64,000 nucleotides of DNA from Gnetum montanum (GCA_015680685.1 MNCI01035206.1:48833-112832), one strand, 5' to 3'. Shown: positions 23,348 to 34,773, counted from the first letter of the stretch. Made by a program: numbers and translations. Notes: generated by a model not told the origin, from the letters alone.

Positions 23348-24134
23348 TGATGAGTGGCGAGGTACCCCTACACTCAACCATACGAATACAAGCATAACAC
23401 ACCCGATCCAGTCGAACTCCATAGACTAAGTGCCTACACGCCTCATGGAACACTTAAGGTTAATTATTCGTTGTCTTCCCAGACTTACTTGTATTTGTCA
23501 TGGTGTATGGTTAAGTAAGTCTGGGTATATGATTTTTATGTCTTTTCGGTCTTATCTCCTATGCTAGAGAGGTGAAGAGTTGAAGAGACTAATTACTAAC
23601 TTTAACTAACTAACTAAGCCTTAATTAGCCTAGCGTCAACATCCATTCCCACTTACCATTCACACCCTGAACCAATGCAACCATGGTTACCAAATGCTGG
23701 TCGTTGCTGGGATCACCACGCGTAACGCACATGCTCGAAGTGGTTGTACTGAGGCACTTAACTAGGAGAGAAGGGTTGAGAGAGATTTAATTCCTAATAA
23801 AGCATGTAAATGATAAATAGTAAATAACAATAAATAAAATCCTAATTAGCCTATTCCATGCACTCCAAGGTTTATCCAAGAAGTTCGTCTTTATTGCCGT
23901 ACACAAACATGTGTTTAGGTACAATATTTGCTCGAATAAAGATTCGTTCACTTTGGAGTTCCTACTGCAGGCACATGGAAAATATTCTATCTCTAGAGAG
24001 GTAAAACTGCCAAAGTTTCCCTAAGGGTCTAGATCTAGATGAGAAAACAAGGGAGAGCTGCCTCTTATTTATAGATATGATGGTGCACCGCGATATCGCG
24101 GTGGATGTGATCACCGTGATATCGCGTCCCATCA
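23348..24134 (-). repeat. Element A 5' LTR (class-1 U3)
   Basis: Plus-strand start TGATGAGTGGCGAGG, end CGCGTCCCATCA, next to the primer-binding site and followed by the ATTAG duplication. U3 is short: palindromes CGCGATATCGCG and variants at 24082..24130, then TATAAATAAG in transcription order (plus-strand near 24070). Confidence 0.9.
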
Positions 24135-24139
24135 ATTAG
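24135..24139. repeat. Target-site duplication of element A, right copy
   Basis: ATTAG immediately after the right LTR end, identical to 17034..17038. Confidence 0.9.
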
Positions 24140-24335
24140 CATCAATGAGCAAGGTACAAACAAGTTGAACAAAATAAACATTAAATCCTAGCTTATAGAG
24201 ACAAGAAATAATAACATTCCATTCAATCTTATCATAAGCTTTAACATAATCTAACTTAATAAAAGTAATTTTTTGGTTAGTGTTAAAAGCCTATTGCATT
24301 CTCTTCCAAGTTACAATAACATTATTTAAGATATA
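24140..24335 (-). mobile_element. LINE retrotransposon, RT core segment
   Basis: About 195 bp of LINE stranded between A and B. On the minus strand it reads KLDYVKAYDKIEWNVI, SCLYKLGFNVYFVQLV and CTLLIDAN. The KAYDKIEW block is the LINE RT motif with the first catalytic Asp. It joins 31521..31850 upstream across B and 14900..17033 downstream across A in a consistent order, which confirms nesting. The end 24331..24335 (ATATA) is also the left target duplication of B. Confidence 0.85.
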
Positions 24336-25223
24336 TGATGAAACAAGTTTTGCAATCGCCGTGACATCGAGTATCCGACATTAGTATGATGAAACACATT
24401 TTGCAGTCGCCATGACATTGGGTATCTGACATTAGGGCTGTGACATTGGGGTCTTGATGCGATGTCAGGTATCCAATGTTAGGGGGTATACATTGGCCTA
24501 TAAATATAGCACCTGGGCTTCCAATTTGAGTTAGTTTTTGAATTATTTTTTGCAATTTCTAGTTAGAGTAGTAAAGCTCTTGCAATTTATTTTCTCCAAA
24601 GTTAGAATATTTTTTAAGTGCCCATAGAAGGAGTCTAGTGTGTACGGTTCTTTGTTTGAACACTAATGTACCTGAGCGCAACAGTGTGATGGGAATAAAA
24701 ATGAATTCTTTTGACAATCCTTGCAGCACTGAGAATAGATTAATGTTTCTTTTAATGCACTTTACTTTACTACATTTCAATTAAGCAATTAATTTTTAGT
24801 TGTTAATGAACACAAGCATGACTACTTCAAACATACATATAGTGCTTGGTAACCTAGCAATGCTTAACGTTTGGTATCCCAACAACGCAATATGTGTTCA
24901 GGATGTGTCTAGGAAAGTGGGACATGTACTTGTGTTAGGCTAGCTAGGCAATAGATGAATTAGATCTTCAATTACTCTACCTTTCATTCTTGTTGTAGGT
25001 GATCAAATTTATAAAACATAAAATAATAAATAGCATATGCCTCACTTTGGACTAAACCATGCGTGACAAAGCTACCACTAGTCCAAGTGGGAAGATAGTG
25101 AATTACGATTAGAGCATAACGATTTAGATGCTACAACTAGTCCCATCCATGGAATTTGACCAAATCATGCATGAACGCTTGTGATTCATATGGTTGAGCA
25201 TAGGGGTACCTCGCTGCTCATCA
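24336..25223 (+). repeat. Element B 5' LTR (class-2 U3)
   Basis: Starts TGATGAAACAAG, ends CGCTGCTCATCA. U3 carries repeats built on CGACATTAGGG/GTATCCGACATT palindromes. The first about 51 bp (24336..24386) are repeated directly after, so this LTR has a second TGATGAAACA start at 24387. A TATAAATA box lies near 24502, and ATAAAAATG near 24695 is close to the expected poly(A) region. Confidence 0.85.
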
Positions 25224-25242
25224 TTAGCACTACTGCTAGGGA
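25224..25242 (+). other. Element B degenerate primer-binding site
   Basis: TTAGCACTACTGCTAGGGA follows the 5' LTR. Against TTGGCGCCGTTGCCAAGGA it differs mostly by G-to-A and C-to-T changes, as expected from decay of methylated sites. Confidence 0.6.
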
Positions 25243-25489
25243 TGGTGCTAGTTATCTAGATTAGTTATATTATACATGATCATTGTAAAAGGTATTAATG
25301 ATATATCTTTGAGAAAATATTAAATCACACACACTGTAACCAACAACAATGTCTCACACACACGGAAATGACAATGCACTGTATAGAAAACATATTCATT
25401 AGAGAACTAACAAGATATACGATGAAGAAGATTGGAGTGATCAACTTTATGCAGGGATTTGTTATGACCATGACCACCCTAATAACACT

Positions 25490-27640
25490 TAAAGACTACA
25501 TTCACCTAAGGCAGACAATCTTGGAGAAGATGACGTAGGTCCTAGACTAGGGAAGGCCTCAAGGCCTAAGACCTCCTCGAAACCCAGCAATGATAAATCA
25601 AGGGACCCCAAAGAACGCCATCGAAGCCATGGCAATTCTTCGAGTTCCTCATCTTCCTCTTTCCCTTCAACATCTAGTTTTAATGAAGATGAACGTAGGT
25701 ATAGAGATAGAGCTCCATGAAGGGTTGGACTAAAAACCAAAATTAAACCTAGGAGAAAAATCAAAGACGTCACCATGAACATAGACAACATCATCATGAT
25801 TAAACGCGTAGAGATAGAAATTTCCCTCATAATTTGTTTGATAATGATGAACCCTTGCTGGCCACTAAGAGCCTAATGCAGATCATAGAGGTAGTAAAGA
25901 TATCTCACAGGCATTGCAAAAAGAGTCATCTACCTAATCTTGACATGAACAATATTCCTAAATTTGTAGGAGGCTATGATTCAAACCCACAACATCATTT
26001 ACAAGCCTTCCATGATGCTTGTGCTTTCTACAAAATTGAAAGTGGATGGAAAAAGCCTAAGCTCTTTCCTAGGACACTAATTGATAGAGCTGAAGTGTGG
26101 TATAGATCGTTGAGACCAAATTCAATCTGATGATGGTCCACAATGATGGAACTTTTCAACAAGAAATACCAAACCTATGTGAGGGTGTCCAATTTGAGGA
26201 GACAAATCTAAGAGTGGAAACAAGAACAACATGAACCCTTAGACATGGCCTTAGATAGATATTATGCCTTATTGAATAGATGTCCAGGCCATGGTTTCTC
26301 CGAGGAAAGGCAACTTTTCCACATCATAGATGGGCTTCATAATGAAAGAAGGAAGACCCTTGGGATGTATGCCCTAGGGCAATTATATGAGCTCCAAGCC
26401 CATCAAATCAAAGAGCTGATCGAGCATGTGGAAAAAGAAGAAGGAGAGATATGCAAATGGAAGAATGTCAAGAAATGTCAATGGGACCTAACTCTTCAAT
26501 AGAAGGAGGCCCAGATCTATGGTAAGGAGAATGAAACTACTCTCGATACAATGATTCCACGACAAACCTTGTCGATACAAAAATCTATTGATGAACTTGA
26601 AGCAAAGTTTAATAGGATGTCCAAATGGATATGTGAAAGTGTTACAACTCTCATTGAGATGGTTGAGGAGAGAATCCTACAAAATAAGCCAAGCAATCAC
26701 AATCAACAAAGGATACAGAACCAAGAAATAGCCAAGAACACTTTTTGGCAAATGGGAAAGATGGCTATGGAAAGTGATGTTATAGACTCAACCATAGACA
26801 AAGATAATGGATGCGACATCTGCATATATGACCATTTGAAGGGCCATTTCCCAGTCATGTTACATCTATGAGGGTATTGGGTAGGTGCCGTAAATTCGAA
26901 GTTTATGCAAAAGCACATGCTCTAGAGATTTCCTCTTCCACAAGGTAATTATAGATAGTCCCACAACCGATCGTACCACCCTAGGGGAACTTATTACCAA
27001 CCTCAACATGATCATCAATAGTAGTGGCAACAAACACAGTCATGGGGGAGGCCACCACCAAATCAGTACTATCTTTCCTATCAACTAAAACCAAATGGAT
27101 ATTACATTCAACACCCTATTTCTCCAACTACTTCTACATCCTCTACTTCAAATCACCACTACCACTCTCCCAAGTATCATCAACCCATGACATCCCTTGA
27201 AGGATCACTACCTCACACCTCTTATCATCCATCCTACCCTTGATATTCTCATAATCCACCTCATTATATGCCACCACCAAGGACATAGGAGGGGTTTGCA
27301 CCACAATATTAACAAATAAATGCCACTTGTGCTACGAATGTTCATAGACATGCTAACACTAGTGGGTCTCAACTGCAACGTAGAAAACATCCCTTTTGGA
27401 GGAAAGGTCGTAAGCTAAAGCAAACCATGCATGAACCCACCACATCATCCAAGCCAACATAATGGCAATCTAGTGCAACACCTCCATTTTTACCATCACC
27501 ATCCTCTGATCATAGACAAGGGCCACCATCCATCATTACACCAAGCCCAAATCTAAACAATGAATCTAACAATGTGGAGAGACAAATAAATCCATGCATA
27601 CCATATCATGATCAAGGGTGAAATCATGGGCTAGCCATCC
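25490..27640 (+). pseudogene. Element B gag and linker
   Basis: Near-continuous + frame. A charged Ser-rich part (about 25500-25830) is followed by NLDMNNIPKFVGGYDSNPQH and LQAFHDACAFYKI, FPRTLIDRAEVWYRSL (25834..26130), two adjacent TGA stops, WSTMMELF, then RYYALLNRCPGHGFSEE and HIIDGLHNERRKTLG (26245..26502), a coiled-coil-like linker (26551..26871) with GCDICIYDHLKGHFP, and a P/H/Q/Y-rich tail to 27640. The paired TGA sits where other copies have Arg-Arg (IRRW), consistent with CGA-to-TGA decay. The minus ORF at 25489..25830 is a shadow. Confidence 0.75.
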
Positions 27641-27645
27641 ATAAT
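27641..27645. repeat. Target duplication of solo LTR, left copy
   Basis: ATAAT directly before the LTR start; the same five bases follow its end at 28475..28479. Confidence 0.9.
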
Positions 27646-28474
27646 TGATGAGTGGCAAGGTCCCCCTACACTCAACCATACGAATACGAGCGTGCACGCG
27701 CGATCCGGTCGAACTCCGTAGACTAAATGCCTTAACACCACAAGAAACACTTGGGGTTAATCGTTCGTTGTCTTCCCGGGCTTGCTTGTAAGTGTCACGG
27801 TGTATGGTTAAGCAAGTCTGAGGTATGTGATTTTTTTGGTATTTTCAGGTTTATCGCCTAAGCTATGGGAGAAAGGGTTGAGAAACTAACTAACTCTAAC
27901 TAATGTCCTAAGTCTAAATTAACTAGCGTCAGTATCCGTTCCCACTTACCGGACACACCCTGAACTATGCAACTGTGGCTTACCAAACGCTAATCGTTAC
28001 TGGGATCACCACACATAACGCAAGTGCTCAAAGTGGTCGTACTAAGGAACCTATTTAGCTTAAGTGTGATAAGCAGCCGATTCCTTGATTAGCCGTACAC
28101 GTCCGTAGACGCTCGTAATCAAGTCGTACTTGTATGCACTAGGAAAGCAGTAAATAAATAATAATAAATACAACCATGTACTGCAAGGTTTATCCAATCG
28201 AGTTCGTCTTTATTGCCGTACACAACTTGGGTTCAGGTTACAAGCTGCTCGAATAAAGAGCCGTTCACTCTAGGACTCCTACTGCGGGCACATGGGAAAA
28301 ATTCTAACTCTGGAGTGATCAATCTGCCAGAGCTTCGCTACTTCTAGCCAGGATTTTGAAATAAGGGGAGTGCCACCTCTTATTTATAGATATGGCGGCG
28401 GACCGCGATATCGCGTACGCGATATCGCAGGGAAAGACGCGATATCGCGGCACAGTGCATGTCGTGTCTCATCA
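27646..28474 (-). repeat. Solo LTR (class-1 U3) inside element B
   Basis: A complete family LTR (plus-strand TGATGAGTGGCAAGG to GTGTCTCATCA) with CGATATCGCG palindromes at about 28392..28462 and a plus-strand TTATTTATAG segment near 28378-28388 (TATA box on minus). It has an exact ATAAT duplication on both sides and no internal region, primer-binding site or polypurine tract. This is the signature of LTR-LTR recombination that removed an inserted element. It lies in B's gag linker. Confidence 0.92.
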
Positions 28475-28479
28475 ATAAT
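28475..28479. repeat. Target duplication of solo LTR, right copy
   Basis: ATAAT directly after the LTR end, matching 27641..27645. Confidence 0.9.
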
Positions 28480-30679
28480 GTTAACACAGCTCATACCCTA
28501 ACCCACCATACATTTAACCATCAAGTGTGTGACCAATAATTTTTATGCCCAACCACCACACCACCAATAGACACCCAATGGCTGTGGCATGAATGATTAC
28601 CAATGTTTCATACATGCATGGATCCTATTTATCCACTTATTAATCCTTGCATGACCAAATGTTTAGTTGTGGGGGTCACCCTCCATTCTAGTCTTCAGGA
28701 TTCTTAAATGTTTTTCATCTTTTTGTTTTACAACTTTTTGTTTTACACATTCTTTATTTTACATCTTCTTGTTTTCATGTTATTAATTTTTTATAATTTT
28801 TATTTTACATAATTGTTAATACATTTTCTATTTCTTGAAAATTTTACACTTTCTTTTATATTTTCTTTTATTTTATTTTGGTGTGATTTTCTAACTTTTT
28901 GTTAATAAGTGCCAAGTATAGTGGTAATGCGTTGTTTGATGGTGGTATGTACTATTTTGTTATTTCATTGTTGGTGTCTAGTTTCTGGCTTTGAATTTCT
29001 TTACAGATAATTAGGACATGGTTTCTTTTTCATGCAACAAGTAGTGAGTCCACAACATCCACCCTTCCACAAACTCTATGGTTTTCCTTGTTTTGGAAAC
29101 GTGTAGTCCCTTTTTCATTAATAAAACTTTAACAAATTTGTGACTTTGGTAGTTTCGAGAATTGGGAAGGATTCAAAGGTTTGAACAAGGTGTGACTTTA
29201 AGAGAATTCAGTATTCTTTGTGCTTTTCTGTTTGCCTAGGTGCATGTGTGTTTTCATGGATTTCTTACCATTCCGTGTCGACCAATAAAAGGAAGTTGAA
29301 TAAGTTTTTGCATGGTGTGGTTCTCATAAAAAAAACTGATGGGAATTCAAAGCACACCCCTTAGACAAAATAAATGCATATGTCTTTGCATGGTGTGATT
29401 CTCATTAGAAAAAAAATATGAGAATTTAAAGCACACCCCTTAGACAAAATAAACAAGCTACAAGCACTAGTTATGAAACTAGAAAGACATGTTACCCATG
29501 CCTGAAGGTCCCCTCTAACTAAGGCCCTTCCTCACTTCCTACTTCTCTTTTCTTCTTTAATAAGAAATGGTGGTTGTTTTGTGGGAGCACTCTTGTGTCT
29601 TAGGGGGATGGACTGATCTTAGAATGATGATGCGAAGTCACTACATGTGGTTGGTTTTGGTCTAGACTAATGATGGATCCTATCAAGTCATTTAACCATA
29701 AAATCCATAAGGGACTTCATGTGACTTTAATTAGAAACTCCATTCCACTCTCTCTCATCCATCTATGCTTTCGATATCTCACCTCATTATGTGTTTCATG
29801 TTCTGGTTCAATGTCCTAGTTTGATGTTTCAGAATTCTTAGTTAGTTTCTTCCAAGTTTTTGTACATAACCTTCTATAACCATTAATCATCCACAGAGCC
29901 CACAAACTCTTTGGTTTGAAGTTATGCAAGGGCATAAAAAGCTTGTGCCTCCTTTGGGGAGGACCCACGTACATATCGTTTGGTTGGTTTAGTTAAGTTC
30001 TTTACCCTTAGACACTTTTACAATCAAATTCTTTTTTTTTACCCCATTAATGACGTCCAGTTGTGCACATCTTCGCAACATTTTTTAGTAAAATTTCCTT
30101 TTTATTGTTGTGAATTCTTACACCCTCTTCAAATATTTTCCTTATGTTAAACTTCTTCAAATTTAATGGACCACTTATCTATTTTTACCCTATTTGTCAA
30201 CCTTCCTGCTAACACTACTTAGGAAACCAATCAACCACAATCACAACCTAGCCAAGTGTAACCACTGATGAAACAAGGCATTTAACAACTATGTGTTACA
30301 CATTGCATACTAATTCATGATTCTGTTGTGATTGCAGTGGGAAGCATGGACTGGAAGTGGGACTATCTTCACCAAGGATGATGCAATAATACCATACAAT
30401 GAGGACTGTTCATGATCGTTGGATTTCTTCTCTCTCATTCTTTAGCTGCCAAAAGGTGTTGGATCTTAGTGTTATCCAGGGTGTTCACTTCTCTTATCAT
30501 GAACACCCAATTTTGTAAAAGTTGTAATTCTGTACACTTGGGCACTTAGAGTCTATCTATTCCATTTGAGTTAGTTGTATATCAATCAATAATCCCATAC
30601 CTACCCAATATATTTTTGTAAGAAACTTGTTCCTCCTCTTCTACACTTGAGGACGAGTTTTCATTCAGTCATGGGGGTA
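28480..30679 (+). mobile_element. Element B linker end and 3' non-coding region
   Basis: The gag linker ends within about 180 bp. A polypurine-like TTAGTTGTGGGGGT (28664..28677) marks the place that follows integrase in full copies. Then come an inverted TAAAACAAAAA array (about 28715..28870), GGTGTGATTCTCAT blocks present twice (near 29320 and 29393, with a repeated AAAGCACACCCCTTAGACAA), and the terminal polypurine tract at 30667..30679. No gene was seen. Confidence 0.7.
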
Positions 30680-31520
30680 TGATGAAACATGTTTTGTAGT
30701 CGTTGCAATGTTAGGTACACAACATCAGGGTTGCAATGTCGGGTACACGACGTCGGGGTCTTGATGCGACGTTAAGTATCCGACATTGGGGGGTCTACAG
30801 TGGCCTATAAAAATAGCAATGGACTCTTGATTTGAGTCAGTTTTTGAATTAGTTTTTGTAGTTTTTGTCAAAGGGGTGAAGCTCTTACAGTTTATTTTCT
30901 CCAAAGTTAGAATATTTTCTGAGTGCCCACAAAAGGAGTCTAAGTGTGTATGGTTCTTTATTCGAACATTGATGTACCTAAGTGCAGCAATGTGATGGGA
31001 ATAAAAACAAACTCTTTTGACAATCGTTGTAGCACTGAGAATAGATTAATGTTTAAGGCACTTTACTTTACTGCATTTCAATTAAGCAATTAATTTTCAA
31101 TTGTTAATGAACATAAGCACGACTACTTCAAGCATACATACAATGCTTGGTAACCCAACAACGCTTAATGTTTAGTATTCCAGCAATGCTATATGTGTTC
31201 AGGATGTGTCTAGGAAAGTGGAACAGGTACTTGTGTTAGGCTAGTTAGGTAGTAGATGAATTAGATCTTCAATTACTCTACCTTTCATTCTTGTTGTAGG
31301 TGATCAAATTTATAAAACATAAAATAATAAACATCATATGCCTCACTTTGGACTAAACCATACGTGACAAAGCTACCACTAGTCCAAGTGAGAAGATAGC
31401 AAACTGCACAGCATAATGATCTAGATGCTACAACTAGTCCCATCCATGAAATTCAACTGGATCATGTGTGAATGCTTGTGATTCGTATGGTTGAGCATAG
31501 GGGTACCTTGCCGCTCATCA
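30680..31520 (+). repeat. Element B 3' LTR (class-2 U3)
   Basis: Starts TGATGAAACATG right after AGTCATGGGGGTA and ends TTGCCGCTCATCA. U3 (30690..30800) carries CGACGTCGG/GTATCCGACATTGG repeats, then a TATAAAAAT box near 30806. The 51-bp duplication of the 5' LTR is absent here. Confidence 0.88.
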
Positions 31521-31850
31521 ATATGTCTACCTTTAACAAAACTTATTTGCTTAGGTCTAATGATATTCTCTATAACATTATAAATTCAGTAAGCCATACA
31601 TTTTGCTAAAAATTTATAAGCATTATTAAGAAGAGTAATATGCCTCTAATTACCAATATGTTGAAGATCTCTCTATTCTCAGGAAGAAGATGAATCACAT
31701 CTTTATTAATATTTTTACCAAGAGAAACTTTTTTAATGGCCTCTTAGAAAACATGAAAGAGATCATCTCCAACAATGTCCTAATGCTTTGTAAAAAATTC
31801 ACTAGGAAAACCTATAGTATTATGATATGAACCTAAATTATTCATTAAGA
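31521..31850 (-). mobile_element. LINE retrotransposon, 5' RT segment
   Basis: Minus-strand decayed RT start: GFPSEFFTKH, IVGDDLFHVF, IKKVSLGKNINKDVIHLLPE and, after a frameshift, KFLAKCMAY and RPKQISFVKGRHI. The last block is the LINE motif usually written QSAFVxGRxI. It joins in frame to ILNNVIVTW at 24335 across B. The upstream limit and endonuclease domain were not found. Confidence 0.8.
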
Positions 31851-34190
31851 TTTTGTGAATTAAGGTTTAAATTTTAAAATAAAAATTCTAAAGGCAACAA
31901 ATTAAAGTTGTAGAGCTTTTAAAGCTATTTACTCATTTACTATTTTCAATTGTTATGCAAAGATTATAATAGATCAAAGACATCCATAGTAGCCTTTGTT
32001 ATCAATTATCACCAATGAGGAGTCAACTTAGTAATAAGAGCTTTGAGATGAAAGTCTTAGTTCACAAGTTTGATTTCAACAATACTAAGTTATAGATTTT
32101 TAAGAAATTTTATTAAAAGGAATTCTAAAACTACTCTGTTCCATAGATCCAAGCCTCAAATTCAAGCCTAATTGTATGGCTCATTCTTTTCACAATAATT
32201 TCATTTAGAACCTAGTATAAATGTTGGTCTTTTAATTGAAAAAATAATTTTAAAAAATTCTACTTCATAGTTAATAGGCAATTTTTAAAATTTTACTTAA
32301 TTTGAAGAGCAATTTTCAATTACCATTTCTAGCGATGGTTTTAAGTTTTATGAAAAGCTATGGCGCCTTCATAATCAAAGTTTGATTAATGATTCATGTG
32401 TTTTTTTAGGTTGTTCTATAATAAGCAATGAGCAACCAATGAGAGTCACACTTTAAATGTCAAAAATGATAAAGGCACCTTGTAAACTTGTCCTTTATAT
32501 ACCATATGTAATTACCATTTAAACCTAACTTGATACAAGATTTATCTTCATCATATCTTAACCTTGTCTCAACAAAATAAAATTGACTCAAGTTAATACC
32601 TAAACCGACCATTACCTCATCTTATCTTTATCTAAGCTTATATCACTTGGGAGGAATCATTGCTTTTCTAAATTGCATTAATTATAACAATTATAGAAAT
32701 AATTTTCCGGGTGAGGGCCGGAGAGCACATGCATCAAACAACAAATCCCGAATGTTTGGCGTCGTCAATCATACGCATTCATTACACCCCAATGCGTCCA
32801 CTCAAAGACACGAACAAACGAGAGTAACACAGAAACTTAATTTAAAATCTCAAAATTAATAACTTTTCCGAAAGAAAAAGCCCATAGTCCGTAGCCCTTG
32901 GTAATGGAAGTAATTCCTTGCATCATCAATCACGATCAAACTGCGGGGTTACGTAATGAATCCCACACCCAACCAAACAAGAAGACGTAGTTGCATAAAT
33001 CTTTTGTTTTTTTGAAAAACAATATTTCTCCGGAAGAAAAAGCTTAAAAAGAACTACATCTTCCTACACCATTTCAAATCCACCGCCTTACATGTAAGGC
33101 AATTTCAAGTCCAGACGGATGAGATAAGCTTTGCAAGTTGGACTTGTTCTTTACACATGGGTGGGTACACGTGGAGCTAAAAACAAGGAGGAAGAATACA
33201 AAAACGAAACTTCTGGTCGTCTTAATTAGTGAGAAAATGATAGAGTGTATACATCATGTATGGTTTGGTTGAGGGTGGGGGTGGGACGAGCATGCCTGGC
33301 CATGTACAATCAACTTGCGTCTTGCACACTCAACAATTTAAAAATGGGGAAATATATTGTGAATCACATAAACAATAGTAACGGTACGTGATGTTTGATT
33401 TTGTGATGTATGGCGGGTGCAATTGTGTGATTGCTATATAAAGTTTAATAGAGGTAATACCTTCAAGGTAACCCCACATTTGTACAAATATTTTATAAAT
33501 GGTTTTAGGGTCGGTCAACATTGTAAGGCTGCTCACATTTATAAGTGAAAGATATCGAATTTGACCACAACTTTGTATTTTGGATGAGCAAATTGCTTTA
33601 ATTTGACAAACCAATGTTACTATAATAATTTCATTAATAGCTTACCAAAATAGCAAGGTTTTAAACAAATCAATGTCGACAAAAAATAAAACCCTTTTTA
33701 TGTGATTACGAGAGTGGTTGATGCCTAGGTTACATAGAGAGTTGAGTTTTATGCTTGATGAACTCTAACTTGGTTGTGATTTCAAGCCCATATCCTCTCT
33801 TTAAAGGCACATGGAAATTTCATATGAGTTGAGTTTGTTGACGTATAGTGGCTTTTTGCAATTGATTGAAAACTACAAAATCTAAAAATTTCAACCATTG
33901 CATAGGTTCACACAACCTTGTGAGCCATGAGATGAGTCATGACCAACTCCTAAGTTAGTAGAGCTTGATGCACTTTTCCCAAACATGAGTTAGTCATAAG
34001 CTTGTTGTTAAAGCACCTCTGGTTATGCCTACAAGTGGCAATCCAATGAACAAGATTTTTTAATGATTACAAAGAGAATAACTTGTAACCTCATTCAACA
34101 TTGGATGAATATTTCCAGATATTGATAGTTTTGAATTTTGTGCAAATAGATTAGTTTAATTGATGCTATTAAACCTATATGACCATAATA
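31851..34190. other. AT-rich intergenic DNA upstream of the host gene
   Basis: No gene recognised. A possible SINE-like segment (32021..32085) contains AAGAGCTTTGAGATGAAAGT followed by CACAAGTTTGATTTC, resembling decayed tRNA-type A and B boxes. ORFs at 32647..32859 and 33330..33614 have no recognisable content. Confidence 0.4.
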
Positions 34191-34197
34191 ATAAAAG

Positions 34198-34440
34198 TGA
34201 AGTGTTAGCCTAGTGGTAAGACTTTTGATTTGAAAAGTCCAAGTTTGTATCTATATTACAATTATGTCAAGGTTCCAACACAACCCTACCTCTTAAAATT
34301 CTAATTTGACTATCTGTATTGAGGGGAACCTATATTTCAATTATTTCAAGTTCCAACTATGTAAAGTTTGGTAACCAATATTTCAATTATTTCAAGTTCC
34401 AATACCTCTACAGTGTGATAGCCCACCCCCTACCTAAATA
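34198..34440 (+). repeat. Possible SINE-like repeat
   Basis: GTTAGCCTAGTGGTAAGAC matches the tRNA-type pol III A box (TRGCNNAGTGG), followed about 30 bp later by CCAAGTTTGTATCTA, a poor B-box match. The tail holds repeated ATATTTCAATTATTTCAAG (near 34333 and 34377). Suggestive only: no poly(A) tail or target duplication was found. Confidence 0.35.
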
Positions 34441-34773
34441 ATAAAATAAATGTGACCATTATAGCACAAGGCAACTTTACTATTCCCAAACCCATAAACG
34501 AAAATCTACAACCTCTATTCTAACATGTGGATGTCCTCTGTGGCGACTACACTCCACAGCTAATGATAAAATGATGTACGACGTAAATAAAGAACTTTGA
34601 ACTCGCACGTAATGTCCCCACTGTGACCGAACCAAAGACAAAATGCAAACAAAGAATCATCATTCACGGCAAATTATTCCACCCAAAGTTTACACGTATT
34701 TCACGATGAACATTAATCTGTCGACAAAAATTGTAAGCTTTTGTCTGCCTGCAACTTGCCACGTTAAACGACG

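Larger units (their letters stand above)
17039..24134 (-). mobile_element. Element A: non-autonomous Ty3/gypsy element with target duplication
   Basis: A complete minus-strand unit with two LTRs, polypurine tract, primer-binding site and a perfect 5-bp target duplication. It encodes gag and protease but has no RT, RNase H or integrase: the protease region runs straight into the end of the integrase frame at about 19930-19950. Compared with D, about 2.8 kb is gone. Over one aligned stretch of about 208 bp I counted 11 differences between its LTRs (about 5%), so it is younger than B. Mobilisation would have needed enzymes in trans. Confidence 0.9.
24336..31520 (+). mobile_element. Element B: gag-only Ty3/gypsy derivative
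   Basis: Plus-strand unit with both LTRs, degenerate primer-binding site and polypurine tract, flanked by ATATA and ATATG (4 of 5 matching). Gag and the knuckle/linker are recognisable, but no protease, RT, RNase H or integrase is found: the linker is followed within about 1 kb (most of it a solo LTR insertion) by the 3' non-coding module. In one aligned LTR stretch of about 118 bp I counted 16 differences, nearly all transitions, so it is older than A. Confidence 0.85.

Noticed and set aside
32647-32859. A 70-codon plus-strand ORF
   Set aside because: No domain, ordinary intergenic composition, no splice or promoter signals.
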